Positions 20,701-35,700 are shown, counted from the first letter of the stretch. The stretch is DNA of 64,000 nucleotides from Yponomeuta sedellus (GCA_934045075.1 OW203729.1:10298704-10362703), one strand, 5' to 3'. The notes: a model not told the origin generated them from the sequence alone. A program made the numbers and translations.

Positions 20701-23700
20701 GACCCCCTAATACGGCAGGCTTAGACTCCTTAGCCTTCGCTTGCCTAGAGACAAAACTTTTATCGATTATCTCCAGGACACGCGCAGGAAAAGTCGAGTC
20801 TACCTCCCATGTCAGGGCTACTAGACAGAAACTCGAACAACCAGACGAAAGCGGCACACGCAGATCAGTAAAGTTGGGTCAACTGACAGCACTCACGGTG
20901 GAGACGCTCTGTATGAGTAGCGCGTCTGAGGAGTCGTCAGATTGCTGAGCCTCCAGCTCCTCAGGCCGCCGCCAGGTGGACTCCAGGTCGCGTGCGGGAA
21001 CTCCGAAAAGCGCGTACCCGAAGCCGTTCAGCATTATGCGGTACTGGAAGAGGAACATTTTTTTATAGTGTGGATGTCATCTCTTTGAAGTGAACTTAAG
21101 AAACAGGCATCTGTAAGGAAGGTCACGAGGACGACAGCGTTGTTTATAAAATCGGCCTTTATATTATTTGCACCAAAACCTGACGGATCCTGATGTTTGA
21201 TATCATAATTATCAAGGAATTGACAGTCAATTCGTGAAGATTTGGTTAGAATAAGGAGGTGGCTGAACAAATCAGGTCCGGATGAACCCATAAAAAGAGG
21301 CACTGTCAATCAGTATAATTATATAATGTTAACAAAGTTTTTGCAATCCAGCATGTCGTTTGCAAATAAAAACCAAACGTTTGTGTGGGAATGGCTTGGA
21401 GGCTATAGGGGAAGCTTTATCTGGTCCTTAGTGGTAGCATGATATTATACTGAACAGTATTATGACAAGGGGATATGGTCAGTGAAGCCTTCTCTGGATG
21501 TTATTTACCTTGGGCAGTTTAGTCGCGTGTATGGTCTGTATGACCTTTGTCCTAAGGTTCTCAATGCTGTGCACAGACAGCCGCATCACCAAGTCGTCGC
21601 CCACGCCTATTGTTAACACGAAGCTTTCCGTGTAGCGCGCCGCTTCGCGACTAATTAGACCGGCTGGGGACACAATAAAGAGTTAAGTATGGTAGATGTA
21701 GCATATCCAGCCAGATAGAAGATAAAATTATGTACATGTCGTAGGATAATTTGGGCAGTGTTATGCAGAAACATTTCAAGCCTCAACACCTCGAGAAAAC
21801 CATAAATTATTTACATGTCGTAGGATAATTTGGACCGTGTTATGCAGAAACATTCCAAGCCACAACACCTCGAGAAAACCACTTTTTTGCAAAATATTGT
21901 TTTGTCCCATGTTTTTGTTCAGACTTAGAAAATGTTTATCACTATAATATTAAATACGTTTGAATTACAAATGTACGTACGTAATACATAAAAAACACCA
22001 ATTTCGAAAGTTAGGTACTGTGGATTGAAATATTTCTGCGTAACAGTTTCATAATGCGTATATTAAAAAAAGGGATAATAGGAAACTACTAAATTATTTC
22101 TCTATCGCCCTAGGATCTAATAACATAGAAGACCACGAATAAAACAGAGTTTGGGAAACATCTAAGAACTGAGATGCCGTGGTGAATGTATAAAAATATT
22201 CGTTTGTGTAGTGCGATGTTGAAAGGGTCGGTATACTGACCTGGCGTCGAGAACGCATACACTTTCAGATGAGGATACTTTGGTCTTAACTTTAAAGCTA
22301 CTAATACTGCAACACCTGCTCCCAGACTGTGACCTGAAACAAAAATTACAAGGACTTAGCAAGGACCTATATCAGTATATATAGGCTATAAGGACTGAAA
22401 GCCGAGTTGAAAGTATCAAGATACTAATTAGAAAGAGTTCAAAGATATTCAGATATGTTGTTTTACGCATTTTTAATGAACATTTTGCAGTCTTGTTTTG
22501 CTGGTCGTTAATGATCGTGATAAGTGGCAAACTGTGGCAAACTGTCGTCTCTGCCAACCCCTCCGCGATTTAGATGTGACTTTATGTAGTTGACGAAGTA
22601 TTTTAACAAAATGTCGTGTTTCGGAAAATAACACTGTCAGCAAGAAACATCCTTGACTGTAGGTAAGTTATAAAATAAATGTCTTCCCGACTTAAGTGAA
22701 TAAGTACAAGGTGAATTAAAATAGATCTTTGTCTTCCTGAAAACGGGTTCTCTATACTACCACCAGTTTTACTTTTACTACCAGTCATTACGAACCACTT
22801 CTACATGTACTTAATTTGCATAAAAATGGCACCATTTTGAATTTTTTACATCGAAAAAAAAATAATATCGTAAGAAACACGAGAGGCTACGAAGGTTATA
22901 TGCGGCGTAAGGTATGGCCAGGACCATGTTTCCTAAAAGTGCAATTCATAGTTTACTATAACAAGTAGGTACCTACGTTGCTTAGTTGAGCCTCTACTTA
23001 TTAAAGGTTAATCGACTTTGAAATGTCCATTGAATTGTCATACATCATTGACGAAATGTCCATCATATTTTGGGAGGTAACGGAAGAGAGTGCTATATGC
23101 AATTATGCCCGATGAGTAGTGAAGTCATCGGAGACCTAATTCGATGGTCGGCCGATTAAAGGACACAAGTCAAATCAATATAAGCTAGTAAGTTTTGTAA
23201 AAATACAATGTATGTTCAATTTATTGTTTCATCACAACTCTCTATTAATGTAGCTAATAACGATAGAATAAAATAAAGATATAATATGCTATGGAGTAAT
23301 TTTATAATGGGTATTTTTCATTGCCCCAAAAATTTGTGTTTTAGCCAGCCGACCCTAGAATTATGAGCTCCTGTCTATGCAATCCCGTCGGAATCTTGAC
23401 GTTTGCGATATTATGGAATATAACAGTTACAATAGTATCGTTCGCATTTGGTGCGCGTAGCATAGAACCTGACCTAAGCCGATTAAGCTGTCGACAAGTG
23501 CTGAACAAGCCTACTGCATAGTCAAACATTATGTCTCAGGCACTGCACCGAGTGGTCCTTTCACCAATCTAGTGAAGGTGCCACTGGACGCTATATAAAT
23601 AATCTCATTACGTAGATGCAAAGGCCAAAGTATACAAGCTGACCTGTAAGTATGAGGTCGTAATGCGGGAACTGCTGGAAGGCGCGATCCAGTACTGGGT

Positions 23701-26700
23701 TCAGCCGGCGCAGCAGCTTTGCTGCGCCCATCGACATGCCCTTGTGAGCCGCCGTGTCCTCGGGTAGACCTGGAAGTTTTAATACACCAATAATGTTGGG
23801 TTTCCGTGCTTCGCAAGGCACGCTAAGCCGTTTGTGCCGGCTGTCATTTAATGGCGGTCGTTAGACCAGGTCACAGCCCCTATGGGCGTCATGATAACTT
23901 CTAAAAGTTAGGCCCGTCACAGCCTTACAATCCTCCCCCGACCCGGACTTGGCCCTAGTGGTGGAGTATGGTCTAATCTTCCTGCGATGCAGCAAGAGAT
24001 GTCCCCCAGCAGTGGGCACATACGAAGGCTTGATAGATATCAACATTTTTGGGTTGGGGGGGTTGAAAGCCATAGCAAGAACGCGCGTTAACAATACACT
24101 CTCAGTAGCTATCGAATAATGTAGTTCTTTTTTTTAAAGGCATTTCCGATAATTAATTCGACACAAACTCGAATCTATGAGAACCATTACTATATAGCCA
24201 GCTAGAGCGGTGCATGCGTTCTGATAGACAGAGAGGCGGTAGTAATTGTTTGAGCATTATTTGTAACAAGATTTTCCAACTTAAAACAAGATTTCTCAAT
24301 TCAATTTTATTTTTATCATAACTGTATACCTACGTCTATACTTCAAAATAATAGTCGAAATAGAACGCATTTTAATAACTAATAATAGATTCACGGTTTT
24401 CAAACCACCCACATTTCAGCGTGTATACAACTAACGTTTCAGAATGAATTGCCCCCTTTCAAAATTAATTTTGCTACTAAGGGTAATTAAGGCGGAGCTC
24501 CATGAGGTTCGCTAGAGTCACTAATGAACAAAAATCATATTTTCTTTTAAATATTTTTTTCGCAAAAGGGGTCTTTCTATTCTCTCAATCGATTTTTGAG
24601 AGCGAGAACGATTAGGATCAAAGACCCGAGAGACTGCCAAAAACGACCGTTTTCAGCGTTAATGCTATTTAGCCCTAGGCTTTAAGTTGTCGTTTAGGTT
24701 GTGGATCCCAACAATCTCCATTTACGTGATTAAGGACCCACTTCCGTCAGCCCGGGTTAGCTCATTTAACTCGAGGTAAAAAAAAATTGTCCTTATCGCG
24801 GGTTAGTGCATTAAAAATAAAAATAGTAAAATCGAGGTAACCGGTTAAGTCGATCATTTCTCATGCAAAATTATCGATTTAACCGGGTAACTCGAGTTAA
24901 ATGAGCTAACCCGCCCGGGTTAGCTCATTTAATGACGCAAGTGGGCCTGACAGTATAGAAAGGAAACCATAGCCCTGCAGCCGAGTGGACATTTTGCTCA
25001 CCATCAGCCTCAAACTTCTCGGAGCCGGCGGTGAGGTCCGTGAAGATGTCTCGCAGAGAAATGGACCCTCTGACGGCCACCACTATGCTCTCGCGGTCGT
25101 GGTCCGCGATCACGCAAAATGGCAACTGTAGAAAAAAAATCAAAATGGACGTGATGCTAAAGAAGTATTTTGCCCTCACAGCAGAGTCCATGTTAAAAGA
25201 TTAATAATTATTACATTAGGCGAGAACTGTTTATTGTACACGTATTCACCGGAAAATAAAATACATTAAAAGGATTACCTAGATAATCTAAATTTTGCCG
25301 TATGAAAATTAGTTTTTTTCTCTCTAATAATTAAGAAAAACCTCATTAAAAAATATGACGAATTTGCAATACCATCAAAGAGTTTTACAGATTAAAAAGA
25401 CAGTTTTGATAATAATACGTTAAAATATTTTTGTGACAAGAACAAAAACAAAACACGAATTACAGAATAACAATAAATTATTTAGCAAGGAAGTTAAATA
25501 CTTTTTATCATGCAAACATCTTCCGCGACCTAGAAATGAGAATATCAAACAAGATTTGACAATCTAAAGCTATTCAATTTTGTATCAATAGGTATTTCCT
25601 TTTTTCCTCTGTAGTAATATAGATGAAATTGTATTATTATTATCGTTAATACATTAGCAGCTCTAAGCAGGTGCGTGTATATCTTATGACAGCATTTGAT
25701 TGTTTTTTTTGTTTTACCAGTCTATTTAGTTTTTCCACTTTATTCAGTCTATTTGTAACGACCGTTTTCATTGCCTAACAGTTTTACAAAATTTATTATA
25801 AAAACACGATGTCTTTAAAACACTCCCCAGAGGCACTTTAAATAATCCGTCGTTACGTTTTTCTCTTTACAACAGACTATAAATAAGTCCGTCTGTAAAT
25901 GATTTGTAGATAAAGACAATTTGAAACATGGTTATTAATTATTGATTATTAATAGGTACGGTACATATATAGGTAGGTAATGTTTTACATTTAGCTGGAA
26001 ACGTTATTGGAAAGGTTAAGGTTTCTTATTGGAAAACAGGAATAGATAAAATTAATTTTAGGATTCCGGAGAGCACTTTATTCCTTTTTATAAAGAAAGT
26101 ACATGTAAACTGTCAGATAATAATTTATTGTAATAAAAATATTATACAAAATTGAGCTTTAACTAAGACGCCACAAGTTGCTAGAGATGCCCTAGCCGTA
26201 AAGATTGAATATAATCCGGTAAAATACTTAAAAAATATTGTTATGAACTAAAACTTTCGTAAGCACAACACATTGTAGACTTTTAGTCCGGATTTACTTA
26301 CGGGTGTTGTTATATCGGAAAAGTCCGACCAGGTTTCGCTCCGATTCGCAGATCGGATTTACCCGTAAGTAAATCCGGACTAAAAGTCTACAATATTGTT
26401 ATGGTTTTCCTTTGAGGTTTTTTGTGTTTATGGTATATTTTACTTGGTGTTGTCTTTTTTACGTAACCTATTTCTGTTCCAGGGGCCTGTAACTGTTTGG
26501 GCATTTGTAGGCGGAGAACATTCTAGGTACAGGACACTAATATGTGTCGCCAGCATTTTTATACTCAATAAAAAGTGAACGGCCGCCAAAATTTAAACGG
26601 CATACTATTGAATGACGATAAAATATCTATCAATGCGAGGCACAACGCACTCACCTCAAAGACGTGGTTGTTGAAAGACGCAAAGATGATGTCATCGGCT

Positions 26701-29700
26701 GACAGCTTGGACATGAACTTGAAGCCCGCGAAATGGCACAGGCAGCAGTTATCGTCCGTCACTATCGTATTCTGGGGCCTGGAATAGAGTTGACTATGTC
26801 AATATTCGAAATCTTCCTGTATAGACGCCGCTGGCTTTCGGCTCGGCTGGCGATGAACCGGGTTAAGTTTGGATTGTGAAGTCAGCTTTCGTTTAGTAAT
26901 TTTTTTAAATAAAAACGTTAATAATATAAACACTAAGTCTAAAGGGTAACTAAGAACTGGACCTTGTCAGACATGGACAAGTTGAAAGACAATAAATTGT
27001 TGACAGCTTAGAAACATTCATCACCAAATCGCGCGTAATCTAACAGCACGCACCTGACTGAGACGAGACCTAGCTGAGATTGCACGCATTAGGTAAGGTG
27101 GACTTGCCGTTAACTAGCCAAGCGGCGAAATGGCGATTTCAAACTCTGAGAAGGTAAAATAACTTATAGAGTGAGTTATCTTACGCGAAGGTAATATCCG
27201 TGTTATTTCACACACTTACCTACAGTTGAGACCGAAAGCAAAGTTCACCAGAGATTTCAATTTGCTTTACTGGTTTAGAACAGGGCGACAAGGTTTACTT
27301 AAAAGGAACCTATATAAAGGAATCCGAAATGTAGTATAAAAAAAATAGAACTGTAGATCGCGGTAGGCATTTCGTAGTAAAGAGAAGCCTGCCCCTGACT
27401 ATCGTTAGATGAATAATGTTAGGATTCCTCCAATATCTTATCAAAATGTTATGGATCATGTTGTGAAAGTAAGATAACAAACATAACGATAACATATCAT
27501 TGCATACAACACTACCAAAATTACACGATTTATTAACGAATGACTAAGCACATAATGCAGAACACAAACATTAATCAAACAAAGACCGAAGGAAAAAAGC
27601 CGGGTCAACAACAAAGCATCTTCTCCTAGATGCTTATTGCAATCATCCTGACCTTCACCATATTACTAACAGTCTGTCTACCTACCGACCTACGTAACCT
27701 TAGTAGGTTAGGTAGGTAGGTAGGCATTAGTATGCCTTCAAACAGGATGCGTCCATCCAGACGTTCCGGTTAGTGAACCAAAATAGCTCTACATTTGTCG
27801 TAATAAAGCACTTAATACAAGTACAAAGGTACCTCCAGAGAATGAAGTTGCGAGCTTTTAATTGACGCAGCAGCCGCACACTTATAGCAACAACGATAGG
27901 TTAAAGAAGTCTAAATAGGTACCTATTAGGGATGGTAAACGATTCCGGTCGACTCGCCGTAATTCGATCCATCCCCTTTGAGAGAGTCCGACAAACGACT
28001 GCGCGACATTCCTCGGGCTCAAATTGCATTCCAATTTTGATGTCCTATTTGACGTAATTTATTTCTGACTCTCCGGAAATAGAATCAATGAGTTGTAGTA
28101 TAAATGTGCGACTGTGCTAGTAAGGTTGTCGGGCATTTTATGGTGCGTATCTGTTAAAATGAGTGACAAACCTACCATTGTTTTCAGCCGCGCCTTGTAT
28201 CGGTTATGGAATTTTTATTATATTATACCTATGGAACGTATGAACTATGTAAACATACGTGCACTGGTAACATAAAACCTTAGATATAAGCTAAGAGCTT
28301 TCTGAAGTAACCTCCCGCTAGGAAATCGAAAATTATCCCTTTGCCGGCATTTATGATCCCAAAATGCTTGACCACGAAATTATCAATAACTCAGCTTTTA
28401 GCATTGTACACAACAGGTAGATTTATGCTGCCAACACTATATAATAATCAGGGTGATTGCAAAATCGAATAATTAAGCAATCTGTAAAGTTCAGTTTATT
28501 AGTGGTCACCGATAGGTAATCGATTAGTCGGAAACTTACCTACAACAGCAACATGTGAGATGCCGCGCCAATTTGCAGAACCCCGTGAAGCAATGCCGAT
28601 ACAGCACGTAAGGCCAGCCGTACGCAGCTATCGAGAGCCTCAGATAATGGAACGCGTCGTCAAGGTTCATCCAAGGCGGTGTTTCGGAGAAGATCTTGCT
28701 AACATCTGTGGTGTAAATTGGTTCTTCCTCATTGATCATTTGAATACGCCTCATTTCGCGCGTTTCTCTCTTCTGACGCACTCGCAGAAGTACGCAGCCG
28801 GCGACCACGTCGGACGGGACGAGGTCTGTCGACCTGAATAATGCGCTGAGTAGAGCTGGAATTAAATTATTACCTTTATTAGAGAAGAAAGTGCCACCTA
28901 ATCGTGGCAATGCGGTGGTGCACAGCGGTGGTAAGTTTTTCAATGTTGCACCTGTATTCATTTTTTCAATCATTAAATACTGAGTAACACACAGTTTGTA
29001 TTTTACAACAACTTTTGTGCTATGATATTATTATTAAAAGATATACTAAAGTGTAAGAACACTTTAGTATATTTAAAAACCTATTTAGAGGCTAAAAATT
29101 TCACCCATGCCGGGATTCGAACCCGCAACCTCTGGCTATCCGTACCAGCGCTCTACCAATTGAGCCAATGGGCGACTCACGGCATCAGTGAAATTTCGAA
29201 CCTCTTTACAATATTCTCTGTATTACGTACAGGCAGCGACATCTGACTTAAGCAAATTGCATTACTTACAGCCCCGACTACCTACTTTGCAGTAAGGTTT
29301 AACATCGGAACGATATCACTGTACCCACATGATAGTGCATTAAAAATAAAAATAGTGTAACTTTAGTATATTTTTTAACGAACCTAAAGCGTTAACTTCA
29401 CAATTGTTACGTAGGTACCTTACTTAGCATTAAAACAATTTTATAAATTTAGTTCTGCTTTCATTCTCTGCATATTTGCTTTCTTAATTTCTTTTTAATT
29501 TTAAAATATTTTCGGTCACCGCCACTTCGAAACCGATGAGATCTCATTCGAAGGAAAAACCATACTTTTTCTTACGCAGCATAAGTCACTAAAAAGTTTA
29601 TATTATGACTCAAAAAAAAACTTTTTTTCAACGTCCCGGTTGGTTTACATAATAGGTATGTCAAAAAATATTGTGATCGCTGTTTGATAAAAAAAGTTTT

Positions 29701-32700
29701 TTTTTTTTAAATCATGTTTAATGGCGATGCGGATCGAGTTTTCTGCTACAACCTGCCAGTGCGCAAAGCAAAGATTACTGAAAAAAGTTTTCTCTACATT
29801 CTTATCTTACCTGCGACTTGTTGAAAGGCCTCTTTGCCGTGTTCATCTTTCTTCAGCCAACAAAACGCCCACCTGAATCTTCTCGACCACAGGCCGGTCA
29901 CTTTTCTGTGATGCCTCACTTGGTTTGGGGTATCTTGCATATCACCATAATTCACTGATCCCAGGGGATCGAACACCATAAAGAGGCCGAATACTGTTAG
30001 TCCTAATTGCACCCAGTTAAATAGAACTATACCTGAAAATATAAAAAAACAAATATTCTACAGAAGCTCGTTTGAAAAACTGCATGTTTGTAGAGTTATC
30101 CAGTGACAGTTATTTCATTCGTATATAAAAGAAAGGTTTCTGTTTATAAAAGAAAGGGTCTGGACAACTCTTTCCTCTTGCATCTCACTCATCAATATTT
30201 TATTCTACACTTTGTCAGTGAGAGGAAAATAATTATTCAGTCTCTTTCTTCAATTGGCCCTGTTTTCTTACTTTGTATAACTATACTAGAGAATTTATCA
30301 GCCACTGAGCACTCGATAACTTCGCAGAACATCCACATTGTCCCCATGGCGTTTAGGGCCACTTCCGGCAACACCAGCAGCACTCTGAAACAAATCGAAA
30401 GTATAGAACTAGATATCCAGAAGGCGTTTGACTAAACTTGACCCTTGTGACGAGGCGAGCAGTAGCTCAATAAATAAAAAAGGGAGAAACGATGGATAGT
30501 TTCTGATTAATTACAAGCCAGTAGTTTCCCCCGGTTTTAAATGGGTGGTTTTAAACATTATTGTTAGGTTTTTAAAACAGAGATTATTAAACTAGAGTGT
30601 GTTAACTTCTCACATTTAGGGCCGTTTTCCGTAATTTGTGACTAACCTCCATATAATTAGTAGTAGGTAAGGAGGTTAATGAAATAATATTTTAAGCCCT
30701 GCTTCATAGAACTCTTTTTCAGATAAATCACCTCCTTACTAATTACTTATAATATGAAGGCTGGTACTCTATCAATCGATATCAATCCTTGTATGAGCAC
30801 GGGACTCTTCCTGCAGCGCAGGACGGTTAGGCCATTCTCTACCGCGGGGGCCAAGTCCGGGTTGGTGGGCTGGTAGGTACTCCATATTAAGGTAGAAGTG
30901 AGGTAGAATCACCGAAACAACGCCGGTGACACTCCATAGTTTTATTTTTTTTATAATTCCTAATTATAATTTCATTAGTCATACTCGAAAATTAGGTCTG
31001 AAGTTGTTGGCAAACGGGTTCAAAGTACCTACTCTTAATACTTTTCAGTGTTAGGGAGAATCGATTTCAATTGACATTTTTTTGATGATAAAAATGGAAA
31101 ATAATGGCTAAATAGGCTGGCCACACATTAGAAAATAGGCGGGAAAGCGACACGATCTTCACAGTTTTTGTATTTTATTAAATTTATTTCAAGTTGTAGA
31201 GCTTTGTTTATTATAGGTAATTAACGAAACTCATCAATCATCAAAACATTTGTAATGAAAAGCATTGTAGTTACCTTGAGTTTAAGACTTATTTGGCCAC
31301 TCGAACTATTGTCGCCGTCTTGGTACTAAATAAATATGACCTCACCCCTAGGATAACAATGTAGTATTACATGTTTTAATGACCCTCACCTATTCATCAT
31401 CATCATCATTATTATGTTCCCACCGAGAGACACCAGTCTCTCCCCTAAGAAAGGTACAGGCTATACTCCACCAAGGGAGCCAGGTCCGGATTGGTGGATG
31501 TTTGCAGTTTGCAAGACTAGTGGCTGGTCTTACTGTCAGAAGCCGCCTTCAAGCCGCCCTGAGGCCTATGACTTGGCCTAACGACTGCCATATATCGACA
31601 GCAGCCTATTACTCACCTACTATAATTATACAACTCCTGTGCCTATAAAATATTGTTTGTGTTTCTTACATTAATACTGCTACAAACAACATATTACGAT
31701 CTAAAAGTTACCTTCTATGAACTTATCGTTTTAAAAAATAATAGTACTGGGTGTTTCATTCCAGAGCTGATAGGTACAGACGGCTTTCCTTTCAATCCTA
31801 GCATTCTACTCAGTTGCGGTACGGAACAAAATGTAAGTTGATGTGCTGTCCGCTTTACATACGATACCATAAAACTTGTTAAACACGATTTATTCTCTTA
31901 GTGGAAGTTAAATGTTTGCAAACAATGCTTCTTAATTTATTCTTTTGTCTTAGTAAATAGATGCTAGGTGGCGTTAACTTCGAAATTCATCGACCACAAC
32001 CCTCCATCATCCACCATTCCACCGGGATATGGCCGCGCACATGACAGAATGTCCGAATTCTTCGCTTACCTATATGCTAAATAATACGAGACATATAATA
32101 CGATTGTTTGAAAGTACAATAATTGTTACCTAATTCATATAGATAATTAGTCGAAACTAGCTAGTATCAAAATGAACTAATTGTTACAAAGTGCAGGGTT
32201 TAGAACCATCGAGTGTTAGAATAAAATCTTAGTGCCATGAATGAATGTCAAATTGTCCAATTTGTATGCTAAAATGACTAATTGGTACTTACAGTGTATT
32301 TATTGTTTGTTAACATGGAGTTGTGCATAAAAACTCGTTCGAGTGTACTCCTTACCGCGTTAGCGTTTTATTAATTTCCTAACTAGAAAATTAATAAAAA
32401 TAATTACTTAATACTTATTTATAATATTAAATTATAAATAAGTCCCGGGCAGAAGCCCGGGACTTTGGTACTTCGGCGCAATCAAATTAGGTACTCTCGG
32501 CCAAAACGAGGGTCGGAACAGCGGTCAGGCAGTATCCTCACTACTACCGTCACGAGTCAACGGTTCAGATATTCCTGCGGCTACGACGCCCATCATTTGG
32601 ATCTAAGGTAATATAAACACATTGTTAAATGTTTACATTCTGACACAAGCACGTTCGTTATCAACCCTTGTTAGTCCTCACTGTTGGGGCACGGGTCTCT

Positions 32701-35700
32701 TCCTGCATCGCAGGAAGGTTCGGCAATACTCCACCACGGGGGCCAAGTCCGGGTTGGTGGAGGATTGTAAGACAGTGGCGGGCCTTACTGTCAGAAGTTA
32801 TCAAACCGCCCATAAGCACGATGTCAATACAATTTGAACTGTTGTCATTTTGTCACATTTTAACCATTATACTTTGATACATTTTGACACCTATACATTC
32901 GAACCGTTTAAGGCCTGCGCAGACGAGGGACTATCCCCCGGGTACTTTTTTGTCCGTCGATATAGATCTCTTATAAATTGTATCGAGTAATTGTACACGA
33001 AGGACTAAAAGTACCCCGTACAAAAAGTCCCTCAACTTACCGAGGACATCAAGAGACCGGAGTGGACAAAAGTTCGGTGTTCTTTTTTAGAACGCGTTTT
33101 CTTTTTAAACTTCATGTAAATTACAACACATGTTTCACTACAATGGTATTTGAATAATTAAGTATGGTTTTGTCTCGTTTATTTTTTATATAATCTCAAG
33201 AGACTGGCGGCTACCTGCTTCTTAGTATTTATTTAGTTTAATTCTTGATTCAGAAAACGGTTGTTAATCGTATGAATACACCCACGTAAGATGAGAATTT
33301 CAAGATTTTATGGTAGCAGTATATTGCATGTGGTTTTGTGTGGATGAATAAACTAGGTGGATAATAGAATGCATAAATCAGTAATTTTATTAACAGGTGT
33401 AAAGCGGACTTTTATAATATATATAATAGTATGTATATATTTAGTTAGATTGGTGACGTGTGTGCGACTTTACCATGAATTGAATAATTTCTATATTATT
33501 CAGAGATATTTTTTTCCGAGTTGGTCTCACACAGTAAAAGTTTACTTAAAACCGCATCGCATACCATACACTTTGCGGTTGCTATATATTATTTATAAGA
33601 AAAAGCAGTCCGAAAGTTTAGGTTCTAATAAGAAAGACAAGATTAGAAAAAATAATTACGATAGGGATTATTTTAGTTTTTCAATTCCCCATTCGAGTTA
33701 AGAAAACGTCTCAAAAAAAGTAAAATGGGCCGACTTGCCTTGAAATTGAGATTTCACTGGTATTGTAGTAATACATAGACAATGTAGAACAAAATGGCAA
33801 TTTTTTTAAAAATCGATCAAAATAATATTTTGTCGATGATCGGAGATTTGGACTGGAAGTCACAAAACATAAAATAAGCGTTTTCTAATAAGGATGTAGA
33901 TGTAGGTAGACAAACAAAACAGAAAACTCAAGTAAACTTGCCCAAATGTATAGGTATATTTGGTTTAACATGGTTTGTACCATTTCAGAGTTGGTCTCGT
34001 AATAAAGTTTTTATACTGATGAGTAGAATAACTCGCTTAAGTTTTGTCTTTTTTGCAACGCCTGTTAAACTACAGCGTGACTTTGAAGTCGTTGGCAATA
34101 TTTTGATATTTTGGTGGTTAGGTTAGTAAAAAATGCTATGATAATCATAGCATTTTTTAATATTCGTGCTTTCCGAAACTTGGTTTAAAATTGTTAAGCC
34201 AAATTCGATAGGAAGTACGGTAAAGTTCTAAAATGTTTTCTATTATGTTAAATCTAAGTTTCTGTTTTTGTTATGCGGAAACAAGTTCAAAACAATTGAG
34301 ATCTCCGGCGCGGCCATGAGACACGCGAGCAAGATTTTTTTTCGATTTTTCTTACTTTTTATCTTTATATTGTTTTAAAAACCTATTTAGAGGCTTGAAA
34401 TTCCACCCATGCTGGGACTCGAACCCGCGACCTCTGGCTATCCGTGCCAGCGCTCTTTCCAACTGAGCCAATGGGTGACTCACCGGCATCAGTGAAATTT
34501 CGAACCTCTTTACACCATTCTCTGTGTTACGTACAGGCAGCGACATCTGGCTGAAGTAGATTGCATTACTTACAGCCCCGACTACCTACTTTGCAGTTAG
34601 GTTTTAACATCGGAATGATATCGCTGTACACACATGATTATACTATTTTTATTTTTAATTTTTATGTTGTTTGTTCACGCTAAAGTAATTATGGGTACCT
34701 ACCAAGTTTTTTTTTGTCGCGCCACTTTATTTTGCCGAAAATTTGTGCCGTATTTCTAAATCATGGTTAGAATATCCCCTTGAAATACGTTGAACGAAAT
34801 CGAAGTCACCCTGTAGACTTGCCTTGTCCTTGTCACCTTGGTTTAAAGTTATCAAGCACTTAACCTTTCCTTTCCCAAGGTAGTTAGGTTCAATTACACT
34901 GCAATCTGTGTGCAATTTAACAAAATATGCAATCTGTCACAGCAATCTGTCACAGCAATCTGACTGTTCATAGGTATCGTAAAGGATACGATATAATTGC
35001 ACAAAGCTCGTAGCCTCAATGTTGCCGTCAAACAGAACTGAATGCGGTCCATCATTTGAGATAAACAAGAACCGGTTCCTTAGGAATCGGAGGAAGGATT
35101 ACAGAAGGAAGGTTCTTTGCAAAGAACTGCGCGCTGCATTGGTATCTTTAAAATGCACAACACAAATAGTATAGATTTTGTTTATTTTTATTCAACTTGT
35201 TATTTAAAAAAGAAATACCTATGACGATTATGGTGTTGTTTATAGTCAGCTTGAAGAGTCGGTACTCTTTAAACTTAAATTAAACAAGAAGAGTTTTCGT
35301 GTTTTTTTAAAAAAATACAGTTCGTTTTTAATAGTGAAACAACTTCAAATTATAGTGACTAATTTTCTTTATCTAAGGCGAAGTACGGGTAGAAAAGCCT
35401 TAGTCTTATTTATAAAAACACTATTTATAAAACCAATTGTAGCGATCTACTTATTGAAACGCTGAATTAAAGCAATAATATTATATCTTTCTTCAATTGT
35501 AGTGTTTAGCTAGTTTGTAACTTCATGGGGTAGGCAGGACTTATAATTACTTAATTTGCAGCGGCATTCGATGGTGTCTTCTCGGCTTTTTGTTAGATAT
35601 TGCCGAGAAGAGGTCTGTCCGTTCAGTCATTTTCTTTTAAGTTTTAGTTGTAAATAACTTTGAGAGTTTTCGCGAATGCTGACAAGATTGTCTTGATGCT

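Noticed and set aside
29102..29174. Functional tRNA gene (73 nt, cloverleaf-like)
   Set aside because: C instead of U at position 33, a mismatch in the T stem, and conserved non-tRNA flanks shared with 34372-34665 show a SINE head.
32441..32464. Rho-independent-type terminator hairpin
   Set aside because: The stem looks right, but this is a eukaryotic intron and there is no following U tract.
33357..33701. 114-codon open frame in DAGL intron 2
   Set aside because: Low-complexity Ile/Tyr/Lys-rich composition typical of AT-rich DNA. No motif or splice context.
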